A DNA stretch of 17,106 bases from Thermoleophilia bacterium (GCA_025928435.1 JAICJM010000073.1:1-17106); one strand, 5' to 3'; shown: positions 1-7,886, counted from the stretch's first letter. Notes: generated by a model from the letters alone, not told the origin. Translations and numbers: made by a program.

Positions 1-645
1 CCGGCGCCCGAGCGCCTCCGCGATCAGGAGGTCGGCCAGGGCCGGGTTCTTGGGCAGGAGCGGGCCGTGGATGTAGGTGCCGACGATGCGGCCGGCGTGG
101 ACGCCCTCGCCGCCGTCGCGGCCGTTGTTGCCGTGCCCGTGGAGCACGCGACCGAGCGGGCGCACGCCCTCACCGAGGCGGGTGCGGCCGGCGTGGTTCT
201 CGAACCCGACGACGGTGATGGGCTCCCCCGGCCTGAGCTCGCAATCGATCGAGATGTTGCCGATCATGCGCGTCGGCCCCGCCTCCGTCACGAGGTCGAC
301 CAGGCCGGTGCCGCGCATCTCGTCGCCCTGGTGGCCGCGGTAGTAGTGCCCGAGCATCTGGTAGCCGCCGCACACCGCGAGCATCCAGGCGCCGGCGTCG
401 ATCGCCGCGCGCAGGCCGTCGGCGCGGCTCACCAGGTCGTCCTCGATCAGGAGCTGGTCGCGGTCCTGGCCGCCGCCGACGTAGTAGAGGTCGGCGGCGG
501 GCAGCGGGTCGCCGGGGCCGCAGCCGATGGCCTCGAAGCCGATTCCGCGCCACTCGCACCGCGCACGCAGGACGGCGATGTTGCCGCGGTCGGCGTAGAT
601 GTTCAGGTGCTCGGGGTAGAGATGGCAGACGCGCAGGTCGGTCAT
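1..645 (-). CDS. gatD: Lipid II isoglutaminyl synthase, glutamine amidotransferase subunit GatD (3' end cut by window edge)
   Basis: The class I glutaminase subunit of the MurT-GatD complex, which amidates the alpha-carboxyl of D-glutamate in the lipid II stem peptide. It hydrolyses glutamine and passes ammonia to MurT in the cytoplasm. The reading frame runs from ATG at 645 and is open to base 1, giving 215 residues without a stop, so only the extreme C-terminus is missing (the family is about 240 aa). Visible motifs are VCGGYQMLG with nucleophile Cys92, the GGGQD loop at 57-61, and GTYIHGPLLPKNP with catalytic His193, all diagnostic of GatD/CobQ-like amidotransferases. The start ATG overlaps the murT stop as ATGA, indicating translational coupling in a murT-gatD operon. 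The function is firm; only the C-terminal end cannot be seen. Confidence 0.93.
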   Translation of the reverse strand, partial: MTDLRVCHLYPEHLNIYADRGNIAVLRARCEWRGIGFEAIGCGPGDPLPAADLYYVGGGQDRDQLLIEDDLVSRADGLRAAIDAGAWMLAVCGGYQMLGHYYRGHQGDEMRGTGLVDLVTEAGPTRMIGNISIDCELRPGEPITVVGFENHAGRTRLGEGVRPLGRVLHGHGNNGRDGGEGVHAGRIVGTYIHGPLLPKNPALADLLIAEALGRR

Positions 646-2000
646 GCCGCCTCCCAGTACGGCCGCACCACTCCGCGGCGCGCGAGCACCGCCCGCAGCT
701 CGAGCATGGCCGTGTACGTGCCGAGCAGGTAGACCGGCCCCTCGCCGCCGGCCAGCGCCCGGTCGAGCCCGGCGTCGATGCTCCCGGCCACCTCCAGCCG
801 CTCGCCGCCGACGCCGCCGTACTTCAGCCTCATCGCGATCTCGGCGGCCCGCGTCCCGGCCGTGACGACGCCCTGGACGTGGCCGGCGAGCAGCTCGAAG
901 TCGACGTCCCAGATCCAGGAGATGTCGCGGCCGTCGGCGATGCGGTCGTTCAGGCCCACGAGCAGCTGCTTGGGACGGCTATCAGTCGCGAGGGTGCGGA
1001 TGAGCTCGTTCGCTCCGGCGGGGTTCTTCGCCAGGAGCAGGACGGCGTCGCGGTCGCCCACCCGGAGCCGCTCGAAGCGCCCGAAGGCCGCGTCGAACCC
1101 CTCGAGGCCCTGCGCCATCCGGGCGACGTCGACGCCGCCGACCGCGCACGCGGCCGCGGCCGCCCCGAGCGCGTTGTAGACGTTGTAGAGGCCGGGCAGC
1201 GGCAGCGTGACGTCCGCGTCCCCCAGTGGCGTGCGCAGGACGAACCGGGTGCCGTCGAGCCCGAGCGGATCGAGCGCGTCGGCCCAGACGTCGAGCGGCG
1301 GCCGCCGCCGGCCGCAGCCCGGGCAGCTCCAGTCGCCCAGGTGGCCGAGGTAGACCCGCTCGTAGCGCAGGCGCGTCCCGCACGCCGGGCACCACTTGGA
1401 GTCGCTCGCGTGCGGCATCTCCGCCAGCGCCGACCCCTCGTGGTCGATACCGAAGGTCAGCGTCTCACCGGGGTTCTCGAGCGACGCCACCAGGGGATCG
1501 TCGCCGTTTCGGACGAGCAGGGACGCGGCCGGGAGGGCGGCGGTCATCCGCTGCCACCGGCCGGCGATCGCCTCGAGCTCGCCGTAGCGGTCGAGCTGGT
1601 CGCGGAACAGGTTTCCGAGCACCGTCGCCCGCGGCTCGAGGCGTGTGGCGACGCCGGGCAGGGCCGCCTCGTCGACCTCGAAGACGCCCAGGTCGGCACC
1701 GTCGCAGTGCAGCAGCGCCGAGGCCACGCCGGATTCGAGGTTCGCGCCCGCCGTGTTGCGGCACAGGCGCCGCTCCGGCTCGAGCAGCGCCGCCAGCATC
1801 TTGGCCGTGGTCGTCTTGCCGTTCGTGGCCGAGATCACGACGGATCCGTCCGCCAGGCGGGCCGTCATGCGCTCGATGGCGTCCGGGGCCATGCGCAGGA
1901 GCAGCTTGCCGGGCAGCGTGGTGCCGCCGCCGGCGCGGGTGCGCCGCGACAGTCCGGCTGCCGCGCGGGCTGCGACAACCTTGGCGGTAAACGCGGTCAC
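642..2000 (-). CDS. murT: Lipid II isoglutaminyl synthase, Mur ligase-like subunit MurT
   Basis: ATP-dependent Mur ligase-family subunit that activates D-isoglutamate of lipid II and, with ammonia from GatD, forms isoglutamine. This changes cell-wall cross-linking and charge. The protein is 452 aa, normal for the family. The ATP P-loop is ATNGKTTTAKM (58-68). The MurT-specific zinc ribbon insert has Cys204, Cys207, Cys226 and Cys229. The central motif LLLAKNPAGANE (321-332) and the C-terminal DUF1727 segment with DGRDISWIWDVDFE (356-369) match the family, and the Asp of DISWIWD is the expected catalytic position. The ATG at 2000 lies just before the usual basic N-terminal helix. It forms an operon with gatD (ATGA overlap) and is divergent from the repeat protein at 2122. 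Nothing looks broken. Confidence 0.95.
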   Translation of the reverse strand: MTAFTAKVVAARAAAGLSRRTRAGGGTTLPGKLLLRMAPDAIERMTARLADGSVVISATNGKTTTAKMLAALLEPERRLCRNTAGANLESGVASALLHCDGADLGVFEVDEAALPGVATRLEPRATVLGNLFRDQLDRYGELEAIAGRWQRMTAALPAASLLVRNGDDPLVASLENPGETLTFGIDHEGSALAEMPHASDSKWCPACGTRLRYERVYLGHLGDWSCPGCGRRRPPLDVWADALDPLGLDGTRFVLRTPLGDADVTLPLPGLYNVYNALGAAAAACAVGGVDVARMAQGLEGFDAAFGRFERLRVGDRDAVLLLAKNPAGANELIRTLATDSRPKQLLVGLNDRIADGRDISWIWDVDFELLAGHVQGVVTAGTRAAEIAMRLKYGGVGGERLEVAGSIDAGLDRALAGGEGPVYLLGTYTAMLELRAVLARRGVVRPYWEAA

Positions 2001-2056
2001 GAGCCGGACTCTACCCAGAGGCGCTTTGACGCCGCCTCAAAGCACCGGTGTTTCAC

Positions 2057-2084
2057 TTGCACAGATCGGGTGTTTTGCTATAAC
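2057..2084 (+). promoter_or_regulatory. Sigma-70 type promoter of the HNH-repeat protein gene
   Basis: TTGCAC at 2057-2062 and TATAAC at 2079-2084 are 16 bp apart, and the -10 is extended (TGC directly before TATAAC). This AT-rich island stands out in a GC-rich background. It lies 37 bp upstream of the ATG at 2122 in the divergent murT gap. The -35 match is modest and the -10 match is strong. Confidence 0.6.
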
Positions 2085-2121
2085 CTCCGATCGGCGAATC
2101 CACCCTGGGGGACTGCGGACG

Positions 2122-2805
2122 ATGAGACGCAAGACCGTGTATCGCGCGATCGAGGGTATCGACCGCTCGCAGCTGGAGCAGTTCCAGGCCGGCATGCGCA
2201 AGCGCTACTCGGACGAGCACATCCTCGAGGAGCTGCGCGCGTGCGCCAACCGGCTGGGTCGGTCGCCGACGATGCGCGAGTTCGAGGCCGACGCCGGCAC
2301 CACGGTGCATCCCCAGACCGTCATCGAGCATTTCAAGTCGTGGAACCGGGCCAAACGCCTCGCCGGCCTCGTGCCGCGCCGGTTCGCCACCCAGGACGAG
2401 CTCCTGCGCCTGCTGCGCGACCTGGGCGACGAGCTCGGGCGGGTGCCGACGGCGAAGGACATCGAGGCCCGCAAGGGCGCGATGCCGTCGAAGTCGCTCT
2501 ACTGGCACACCTTCGGGTCGCTCAACAACGCGCTGAAGCAGGCCGGGTTCGACGTGCCGGTGGGGGAGGAGCGGCTGGAGCGGGCCGTCGAGCAGGGCGC
2601 CGCGCTGTCGCTGCGCAGCGGTCGCCTGCCGAAGTTCGCCGACTGGGCCCAGGCCCGGCGCACCGACCCGTCGATGCTGACCGAATGGCAGGTCTACCGG
2701 ATGTTCGACGCGCGCCGCGGCGCGTGGTCGACGTTCCAGTACCTGATCCGCAAGCGGCTCGAGCAGCGGGGCGTGTCGATCTCGCCCGAGGGCCGCGTCA
2801 GCTGA
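2122..2805 (+). CDS. Homing endonuclease-associated repeat protein (HNH_repeat type), no nuclease domain
   Basis: A 227-aa basic protein made almost entirely of homing endonuclease-associated repeats (the Pfam HNH_repeat type, known as DNA-binding appendages of HNH homing endonucleases). Unit 1 is about 30-83 ([20 protein letters not shown] to [10 protein letters not shown]). Unit 2 is about 91-143 ([20 protein letters not shown] to [11 protein letters not shown]). A weaker unit 3 is about 152-214 ([10 protein letters not shown] to FQYLIRKRL). I see no HNH, LAGLIDADG or GIY-YIG catalytic motif. The ATG at 2122 follows GGGGGA with suitable spacing and sits behind the 2057-2084 promoter. The 3' end overlaps the convergent gene by 8 bp. 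It may be a sequence-specific DNA-binding protein or regulator. That role is inference, and no target is known. Confidence 0.75.
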   Translation: MRRKTVYRAIEGIDRSQLEQFQAGMRKRYSDEHILEELRACANRLGRSPTMREFEADAGTTVHPQTVIEHFKSWNRAKRLAGLVPRRFATQDELLRLLRDLGDELGRVPTAKDIEARKGAMPSKSLYWHTFGSLNNALKQAGFDVPVGEERLERAVEQGAALSLRSGRLPKFADWAQARRTDPSMLTEWQVYRMFDARRGAWSTFQYLIRKRLEQRGVSISPEGRVS

Positions 2806-3232
2806 TCGGCCCGCAGATCGGGCACGACGACGCCTCGAGCAGGTCGAGGCGGGCTACTTCCGAGAGCGCCCAACCCAGCAGCTCCGCCCACACGCCGGAG
2901 CACAGGTCGACGTCGAGCATGCGGTCCCACCGCAGCGTGTTCAGGCCCACGGACACTCGCACCTGCGCGACCGCGGCGGCGCCCGGCTCGGCCTCGCCGG
3001 CCGACGAGAGCTCGAGCGGCGCGTGGAGCGTCACGGCGGCACAGCTGTCGCCGGCGCACAGCCGGGTCAGATAGAACGGCGGCTCGACGCCGCCGAGATC
3101 GACGTAGCGGAACCCGCCCGCGGCCGGCTCGTCGGGCACGAGCGCATGCGAGCAGCCGGCGGCGATCCGCTGGGCGTCGGTCGGGCTGATCCCTTCCGGG
3201 AGGTGTGCGAAGGCAGGGTTGTGCATGTCCAT
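2798..3232 (-). CDS. Hypothetical protein with scattered cysteines and a terminal CPICG
   Basis: I do not recognise this 144-aa protein. It is soluble-looking, with no signal peptide or membrane segment. Cysteines lie at 27, 59, 64, 111, 137 and 140; the last two form CPIC near the C-terminus. A single CxxC knuckle plus isolated Cys residues could bind a metal or be redox active, but no complete zinc ribbon can be drawn. The start is ATG at 3232; an alternative ATG lies two codons downstream (MDMHNP), and no strong ribosome binding site is visible. It is divergent from the sigma factor gene and convergent with the HNH-repeat gene, overlapping its end by 8 bp. GC-rich codon use is consistent with a real gene. 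Confidence 0.65.
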   Translation of the reverse strand: MDMHNPAFAHLPEGISPTDAQRIAAGCSHALVPDEPAAGGFRYVDLGGVEPPFYLTRLCAGDSCAAVTLHAPLELSSAGEAEPGAAAVAQVRVSVGLNTLRWDRMLDVDLCSGVWAELLGWALSEVARLDLLEASSCPICGPIS

Positions 3233-3418
3233 GGTGTTCGACCGCGGTTCGCCCGGCGTTATCCCCCGAGCGTGCTAACGCACACCCGAACGTCTGCAAA
3301 CGGGCACCATCGTCGCGGAGTCTCGGAAAGCGGCCCGTCCCCCTCAAGAGATGGGCATCGGGAGCCGATTGATTGGGAGGAGGTCGAACCGACCATCCGA
3401 CCCCCGAACGAAAGCCGC

Positions 3419-4363
3419 ATGCCCGTGACCCCCGCGCACCCGAACGACGAATCACACGCCCCCGTGGGGGGTCAGCAGCCCGCCTTTGACTCGACCGAGG
3501 CCGCCGAGGAGCTCGACCTCACCGACGCTCCCGCGCCCGCGGTCGACCTGCTGCACACCTACGTGCGCCAGATCGGCGACGGTGCCCTCCTGACCCGCGC
3601 GGAGGAGCTCGAGCTCGCCCGCCGCAAGGACCGCGGCGACGAGGCGGCCAAGCGCCGGCTGGTCGAGTCGAACCTGCGCCTCGTCATCTCGATGGCACGC
3701 GCGTACTCGTCGTCCGGCGTCCCGCTCCTCGACCTGATCCAGGAGGGGAACATGGGCCTCATGCGGGCGGTCGAGAAGTTTGACGCGAGCCGCGGCTACA
3801 AGCTCTCCACGTACGCGACCTGGTGGATCCGCCAGTCGATGTCGCGCGCGATCGCCGACCAGGCGCGCACGATCCGGCTGCCGCTGCACGTGCTCGACGT
3901 GATCAAGAAGCTGCACCGCGCGAACCGGATGCTGACCCAGAAGCTGGGCCGCGAGCCGCTCGTCGCCGAGCTGGCCGCCGAGCTGAAGCTGCCGGCCGAG
4001 CGCATCATCGAGCTCCGGCGCATGATCGAGGACCCGGTGTCGCTCGAGGGGCCCGTGGGCGACGGCGAGTCGAACTTCTCGGAGATGGTCGAGGACACGA
4101 ACACCCGCCAGCCCGAGACGATGCTCGTCACCCGCCAGCGCGAGCTGGAGCTGCAGGCGGCCCTGGAGGAGCTGAACGAGCGCACCCGGCACGTGCTCGA
4201 GGCCCGCTTCGGCCTGAACGACCGCGAGCCCGCCACGCTGGAGCAGGTCGGCGCCGAGATCGGCGTCACCCGCGAGCGCGTGCGCCAGATCGAGACCCGC
4301 GCGCTGCGCGAGCTCGAGTCGAAGAACCCGGGCCTGCGCGACTTCCTGCGCGGCCAGGACTAG
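3419..4363 (+). CDS. RNA polymerase sigma factor, primary type (sigma-70 group 1/2, RpoD/SigA-like)
   Basis: A 314-aa sigma-70 factor that directs RNA polymerase to promoters. Region 1.2 is at about 41-74 ([19 protein letters not shown]). Region 2 is at about 80-150 with the core-binding and -10 reading motif [16 protein letters not shown] and [14 protein letters not shown]. Region 3 is at about 158-230. Region 4 is at about 243-305 with the helix-turn-helix [20 protein letters not shown]. The long acidic region 1.1 of classic RpoD is reduced to about 40 residues, as is common in actinobacterial group 1 or 2 factors. ATG 3419 is chosen because upstream in-frame sequence is unlike any sigma factor. 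The ribosome binding site there is weak (ACGAAAG). Whether it is the housekeeping factor or a second SigB/HrdB-type paralogue cannot be decided from this window alone. Confidence 0.93.
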   Translation: MPVTPAHPNDESHAPVGGQQPAFDSTEAAEELDLTDAPAPAVDLLHTYVRQIGDGALLTRAEELELARRKDRGDEAAKRRLVESNLRLVISMARAYSSSGVPLLDLIQEGNMGLMRAVEKFDASRGYKLSTYATWWIRQSMSRAIADQARTIRLPLHVLDVIKKLHRANRMLTQKLGREPLVAELAAELKLPAERIIELRRMIEDPVSLEGPVGDGESNFSEMVEDTNTRQPETMLVTRQRELELQAALEELNERTRHVLEARFGLNDREPATLEQVGAEIGVTRERVRQIETRALRELESKNPGLRDFLRGQD

Positions 4364-4385
4364 CGGCCCGGGCCTCGCGCGCACC

Positions 4386-4426
4386 ATGAAGGCCTGGCGC
4401 CCGCGGCGGGCGCTGGCAGACTTCAT
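4386..4426. other. Long imperfect inverted repeat between the sigma factor and the membrane protein gene
   Basis: The outer arms ATGAAG (4386-4391) and CTTCAT (4421-4426) and the inner arms GCGCCCG and CGGGCGC with a 3-nt loop give a long, near-continuous hairpin. There is no T-run on either side, so an intrinsic terminator is uncertain. The plus strand also reads as a 14-codon ORF from ATG 4386 whose TAG (4428-4430) overlaps the GTG start of the next gene (TAGTG). The hairpin could be a terminator for the sigma gene, a transcript-end stabiliser, or a leader controlling the downstream start. Confidence 0.55.
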
Positions 4427-4429
4427 GTA

Positions 4430-5386
4430 GTGAACTCGCTGCAATCGTTCTGGCACGCCGCGGTCGACTTCGGCAATCACATCGCCGACGTGCGCCTGCA
4501 GGCGCTCGTCTTCGCCGTCGCCTTCACGCTCGCGAACCTGATCCTGCGGGCGAGCGCGTGGCGCGTCATCCTGCAGGCGGGCTACCCGGACGGGCGTGTG
4601 CGCTGGCGCAGCATCGTCGGCGCCTATCTGGCCGGCGCCGGCGTGAACAGCATCCTGCCGGCCCGCGGCGGCGACGTGATGAAGGTCTACCTGGCGCACC
4701 GGGCGATGCCCAAGGCGGCCTACACGACGATCACGTCGAGCCTGCTGGCCGAAACGCTCGTGGACGTCTTCATCGGCCCGATCCTGCTGCTCGCGGCCTA
4801 CCTGACCGGCCGGATCCCGCACCTGCCGGCGCTGGGCCACCTGGCGGCGTTCGAGTGGAGCTTCTTCGCGGCGCACGCGCGCTGGTTCCTGCTCGTGATG
4901 GCGATCCTCCTGATCCTGCTCGGCGTGTTCTTCACCTACGTCGAGCGGCACGTGGTCGCGTTCTGGTCGCGCGTGCGCCTGGGCCTCGCGATCCTGACGA
5001 CGCCGCGGCGCTACTTCCGCACAGTCGTCCCGCTGCAGCTGGCCGGCTGGTGCTGCCGGATCGGCGCGATGTACTGGTTCCTGGCCGCCTTCCACATCCC
5101 GGCGAGCGTTGTCAGCGCCGCGCTCGCGCTGTCGGCCCAGAGCGCCTCGACGCTCCTGCCGCTGACGCCGGGGGGACTCGGGACGCAGCAGGCGCTGCTC
5201 GGCTACATGTTCCGCAACGCGGCCGCGACGAGCACGGTGCTCGCGTTCAGCGTCGGCATGCAGGTCATGGTGACGCTGACCACCGCGGTCTCAGGCGGGA
5301 TCGCGATCTGGCTCACGCTGCGGCGGCTTCCCTGGCGGGCGCGGCCGGCGGCTCCTCCCAGCGCGGACGGCGTGGCGCCCGGATAA
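4430..5386 (+). CDS. Lysylphosphatidylglycerol synthase-like transmembrane protein (YbhN/AglD, UPF0104 family)
   Basis: A 318-aa integral membrane protein of the LPG synthase transmembrane family, predicted to have about seven or eight membrane helices. Family signatures are visible: SILPARGGDVMKVYLAHR (residues 74-91) after the second helix, and LLPLTPGGLGTQQALLGY in the C-terminal half, matching the conserved glycine-rich loops of YbhN/AglD proteins. Members act as lipid flippases, synthase membrane modules or glycosyltransferase-associated proteins; which applies here is unknown. The soluble aminoacyl-transferase half of MprF is absent. The start is GTG 4430, overlapping a TAG of a short upstream frame, with no clear Shine-Dalgarno, so coupling to upstream translation is possible. 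It lies 66 bp behind the sigma factor gene. The C-terminus is proline/alanine-rich. Confidence 0.85.
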   Translation: MNSLQSFWHAAVDFGNHIADVRLQALVFAVAFTLANLILRASAWRVILQAGYPDGRVRWRSIVGAYLAGAGVNSILPARGGDVMKVYLAHRAMPKAAYTTITSSLLAETLVDVFIGPILLLAAYLTGRIPHLPALGHLAAFEWSFFAAHARWFLLVMAILLILLGVFFTYVERHVVAFWSRVRLGLAILTTPRRYFRTVVPLQLAGWCCRIGAMYWFLAAFHIPASVVSAALALSAQSASTLLPLTPGGLGTQQALLGYMFRNAAATSTVLAFSVGMQVMVTLTTAVSGGIAIWLTLRRLPWRARPAAPPSADGVAPG

Positions 5387-5441
5387 CGGCCTCTTCCCAC
5401 CACGCACGATAATCCTGGTTATGTCAAGTTGAACGGGAAAT

Positions 5442-5460
5442 GCGGGATCGAGATCCCCGC
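5442..5460 (-). terminator. Possible terminator between convergent genes
   Basis: GCGGGATC and GATCCCCGC form a hairpin with a one-base bulge in the 98-bp gap between the convergent genes ending at 5386 and 5485. Read on the minus strand it is followed by ATTTCCC, a short T tract, so it best serves the degenerate GGDEF gene. The stem is short and the support moderate. Confidence 0.35.
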
Positions 5461-5484
5461 GACCGCCGCCCCACGTGGCCGGGG

Positions 5485-6210
5485 CTATCCGGCCAGCGGG
5501 TGCGTCGGATCGACCGGCGCCAGATAGGCGCGCCGCATCCGGGCCTGGGACTGGCGCTCGCGGGCGGCCGCCAGCACCTCGGCGCCCGATCCCGCCTCGC
5601 CGAGCTCCGCGAAGCCGACCGCGCCGATCCCGAGATCGCGGGACATGCGGTCGTTGGACGCGAGGGCCGACTTCACGCGCTTGAAGGCGGAGCGCGACTC
5701 GAACGTCCCCGCGCGCGGGAACAGGAGCGCGAACTGGTCGGCGCCCAGGTGGCCGACGCGGTCGTCCTGGCGCACCGCCGAGAGTGCGAGCGCCCCGACG
5801 TCCGAGACGACATCGGCCTGGTCGATCATGCCCGGGCCCATCTCGAGCCCCATGACCTCGAACACGGCCACGGCCAGCGGCTGGTTGCGCCAGCGCGCGA
5901 TCGAGGCGGCCCGTTCGAGCTCGAGGGCGAATCCGTGCGCGTCGAGCGTCCGCCCTGCCGAGACCCCGCCGGCGGCCAGCGCCAGCTTGGCGCAGTCCGC
6001 GAGCACCGACACGAACCCGTGCTCGAGGCGTCCGGGCGTGCGCGCCCAGTCGACATCGATCCCGTTCGACGTCGCCCGCATCTCACACGGCATGGCGGCC
6101 CGGGTGCAGGCATCGGCGAGCGCGCGCTCGACGACGTCCGGGGACGCGTCGGGGGCGGCCAGCGCAGCGGCTGCGTCGGACAGGATCTCGATCAGGCGAA
6201 CGTCCTGCAT
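5485..6210 (-). CDS. Degenerate GGDEF-domain protein (probably catalytically inactive)
   Basis: A 241-aa protein. The C-terminal half (about 85-230) aligns by eye with a GGDEF fold: helix ALELERAASIARWRNQPLAVAVFEV, then RVGHLGADQFALLFPRA where GG(D/E)EF is expected. The signature reads GADQF (156-160), so the second Gly is Ala and the catalytic Glu is Gln. The metal-binding DxDxFK segment is replaced by FEVMGLEMG, and no RxxD I-site is present. It is therefore predicted not to make c-di-GMP. The N-terminal half (about 1-84) may be a small sensory or GAF-like module, not confidently recognisable. The ATG at 6210 follows AGGTG with about 6 bp spacing. It lies 52 bp downstream of the HD-GYP gene on the same strand, likely in one operon, so it may act as an accessory or GTP/c-di-GMP sensor. 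Confidence 0.75.
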   Translation of the reverse strand: MQDVRLIEILSDAAAALAAPDASPDVVERALADACTRAAMPCEMRATSNGIDVDWARTPGRLEHGFVSVLADCAKLALAAGGVSAGRTLDAHGFALELERAASIARWRNQPLAVAVFEVMGLEMGPGMIDQADVVSDVGALALSAVRQDDRVGHLGADQFALLFPRAGTFESRSAFKRVKSALASNDRMSRDLGIGAVGFAELGEAGSGAEVLAAARERQSQARMRRAYLAPVDPTHPLAG

Positions 6211-6262
6211 GCAGACACCTATCGGGCGCTCGGGCCGGGGGCTTGAGCCAAAACGGCGGCGC

Positions 6263-7681
6263 TCATGCGGCCGCGCGCGGGGCCAGCACCTTCGGGAAGG
6301 TGGCCGGATCGGTGCGCGGCTCGGCCTCGTACTCGACGACGAAGTACCCGCGCCGGTACCACTCGGGCGCCCTCTCCAGTACCCGCAGGAACGCGTCCAC
6401 GGGCGCCGCCTCGTACTGCGTGCCCTTGCCGAGCACGAGCTGCTCGATCGCCGCCGCCGGCGTCATGGCCCGCCGGTACGGGCGATCGGACGTCATCGCG
6501 TTGTAGGAGTCGGCGACGGCGATGACGCGCGCGAGCTTCGGGATCGCCTCGCCGCGCAGGTTGTCGGGGTATCCGCGCCCGTCCCAGCGCTCGTGGTGGC
6601 TGCGGACGACCTCGGCCATGTCGGAGTAGCCGGGCACCTCGAGCAGGATCGCCTCGCCGATGGCGGAGTGGCGGCGCATCTCGTCCCACTCGCCGTCGTC
6701 CAGCGTCGCCTGCTTCTCGAGCACCTCCGCGCGCACCCCGATCTTCCCGATGTCGTGCACGAGGCCGCACAGGTGGATGCGCGCCACCTCCTCCCGGCTG
6801 AGGCCCATCTCGCGGGCGATGTCGCGCGAGTACTCGGCGACGGCCTTGGAATGCCCCGCGGTGTACGCGTCGCGGCCGTCGATCGCCTTCACGAGGGCCT
6901 CGGCGAAGCTCATGTTGATCCGGCGCAGGTGGCTGTTCGCGGCCTCCAGCTCGGCGTTCGTCTGCTCGAGGGCGGCGATCAGCTGCTCCTTGGGGGCGTG
7001 CATGCCGAACGCGAGGTGGCTGGCGGCCACCGGGATGACGAAGAACGCGAGCACCCAGATCCCGCTCGCCAGGTATGCGTGCGCGAACAGGCAGGCCACG
7101 GGGGCGCACAGGGCGACGCTGACCAGGTCGTGCATGCGCGCGAGCCGCCAGAGCTCGGCCGGCGAGGTGCGGTGCCGCAGCCACAGCGTGATCGCGGTGA
7201 CCCCGAACTCGACGAGGGTGGCCGGGATCGCCGCGGCGACCGCGGCCGCGAACAGGTGCCCCACTCCCGCGCTCCCGTCGAAGGCGGTGACGGTGACGGC
7301 GGCGGCGCCGAGCCCCGCGCACGCGCCCGCGAGCGCGCGCCCGCCGCTGAAGATCGCGAACCGCTCGAGCGGCCCGCGCCGGTCGGAGAGCATCGAGGCG
7401 AGGCCCACGACTGCGGCGGCTGCCGGCCCGAACAGCACCGCCGCCATGACAAGCGGGATCAGCGACCCCGACAACTCCACGCGGGTCGAGATGCGGATCG
7501 TGCGCGACTCCGCGACGTAGCCCACGGCGCCCAGGAGGGCGACGACGTCCCACCGCCCCACGCCGGACAGGACCGCCGCGGAAACGGCCGTCGCAAGCGC
7601 TGTGCAGGTGAGGATCGCGGCGTACGCACGGATGGGACCGCCGCGGTCGGGCTGGGAATTTGTCTCACTCATACGGGTCAT
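6263..7681 (-). CDS. Membrane-anchored HD-GYP domain cyclic di-GMP phosphodiesterase
   Basis: A 472-aa protein. An N-terminal membrane sensor of about five or six helices spans residues 18-225 and a coiled-coil linker 230-256. A C-terminal HD-GYP domain (about 257-440) follows. Key residues are present: GHS with His277, HDIGKIG with His309, Asp310 and Lys313, His338, His362-His363, GRGYP with Gly370-Tyr371-Pro372, and Asp391 in AVADSYNAMTS. These are the metal and substrate ligands of active HD-GYP enzymes, which hydrolyse c-di-GMP to pGpG or GMP. ATG 7681 was chosen; ATG 7672 (MSETNS) is a possible alternative. It precedes the degenerate GGDEF gene in a likely operon. Its start abuts the divergent promoter at 7682-7710, so the two transcripts may share control. 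Confidence 0.92.
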   Translation of the reverse strand: MTRMSETNSQPDRGGPIRAYAAILTCTALATAVSAAVLSGVGRWDVVALLGAVGYVAESRTIRISTRVELSGSLIPLVMAAVLFGPAAAAVVGLASMLSDRRGPLERFAIFSGGRALAGACAGLGAAAVTVTAFDGSAGVGHLFAAAVAAAIPATLVEFGVTAITLWLRHRTSPAELWRLARMHDLVSVALCAPVACLFAHAYLASGIWVLAFFVIPVAASHLAFGMHAPKEQLIAALEQTNAELEAANSHLRRINMSFAEALVKAIDGRDAYTAGHSKAVAEYSRDIAREMGLSREEVARIHLCGLVHDIGKIGVRAEVLEKQATLDDGEWDEMRRHSAIGEAILLEVPGYSDMAEVVRSHHERWDGRGYPDNLRGEAIPKLARVIAVADSYNAMTSDRPYRRAMTPAAAIEQLVLGKGTQYEAAPVDAFLRVLERAPEWYRRGYFVVEYEAEPRTDPATFPKVLAPRAAA

Positions 7682-7710
7682 TTGACATCCCGTGACAGAG
7701 GGTCTATGCT
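7682..7710 (+). promoter_or_regulatory. Near-consensus sigma-70 promoter of the candidate RNA
   Basis: A perfect TTGACA (7682-7687) lies exactly 17 bp before TATGCT (7705-7710). This is the best promoter match in the window. It faces away from the HD-GYP gene and has no ordinary coding sequence for about 400 bp downstream. The expected transcript start is about 7717. Confidence 0.65.
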
Positions 7711-7751
7711 CTCCCTCGTTCGGGGTACTGGATCAGCGAAGGGGGAGAGAA

Positions 7752-7772
7752 ATGCCGATCAAGGGTTGGTAG
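7752..7772 (+). CDS. Possible 6-codon leader peptide (MPIKGW)
   Basis: ATG at 7752 follows GGGGGAGAG (7741-7749), one of the strongest Shine-Dalgarno-like sequences in the window, but the frame stops after six codons (Met-Pro-Ile-Lys-Gly-Trp). It lies inside the candidate RNA. It could be a regulatory upstream ORF or chance. Nothing can be said about function. Confidence 0.2.
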   Translation: MPIKGW

Positions 7773-7886
7773 ATCACACGGGTACCACACGGCTTATCGA
7801 CACATCGGCCGCGTTTGGTTAGCACGAGTTTCCGCATCGTCAAGCCATAAACGCCCCGAAGTCGAGCAGGCCGACAGGTTCTCGCC

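Noticed and set aside
879..3074. A 731-codon plus-strand open frame across murT and the repeat protein
   Set aside because: It is the antisense shadow of murT and an alternate frame of the HNH-repeat gene; its Arg/Gly/Ala/Pro-rich translation has no domain. High GC content suppresses stop codons.
3452..5095. A 547-codon minus-strand open frame over the sigma factor and membrane protein genes
   Set aside because: Antisense to two well-supported genes; composition-driven.
7709..7749. Hairpin CTCTCCC (7709-7715) with GGGAGAG (7743-7749) that would hide the ribosome binding site of the six-codon frame
   Set aside because: The 5' arm overlaps the -10 box and lies upstream of the expected transcript start near 7717, so it would not be in the RNA made from that promoter.
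7711..7886. A c-di-GMP (GEMM), c-di-AMP (ydaO) or cobalamin riboswitch upstream of the c-di-GMP genes
   Set aside because: I searched by eye for the conserved cores of these classes and found none; the region is reported only as an unassigned structured RNA candidate.
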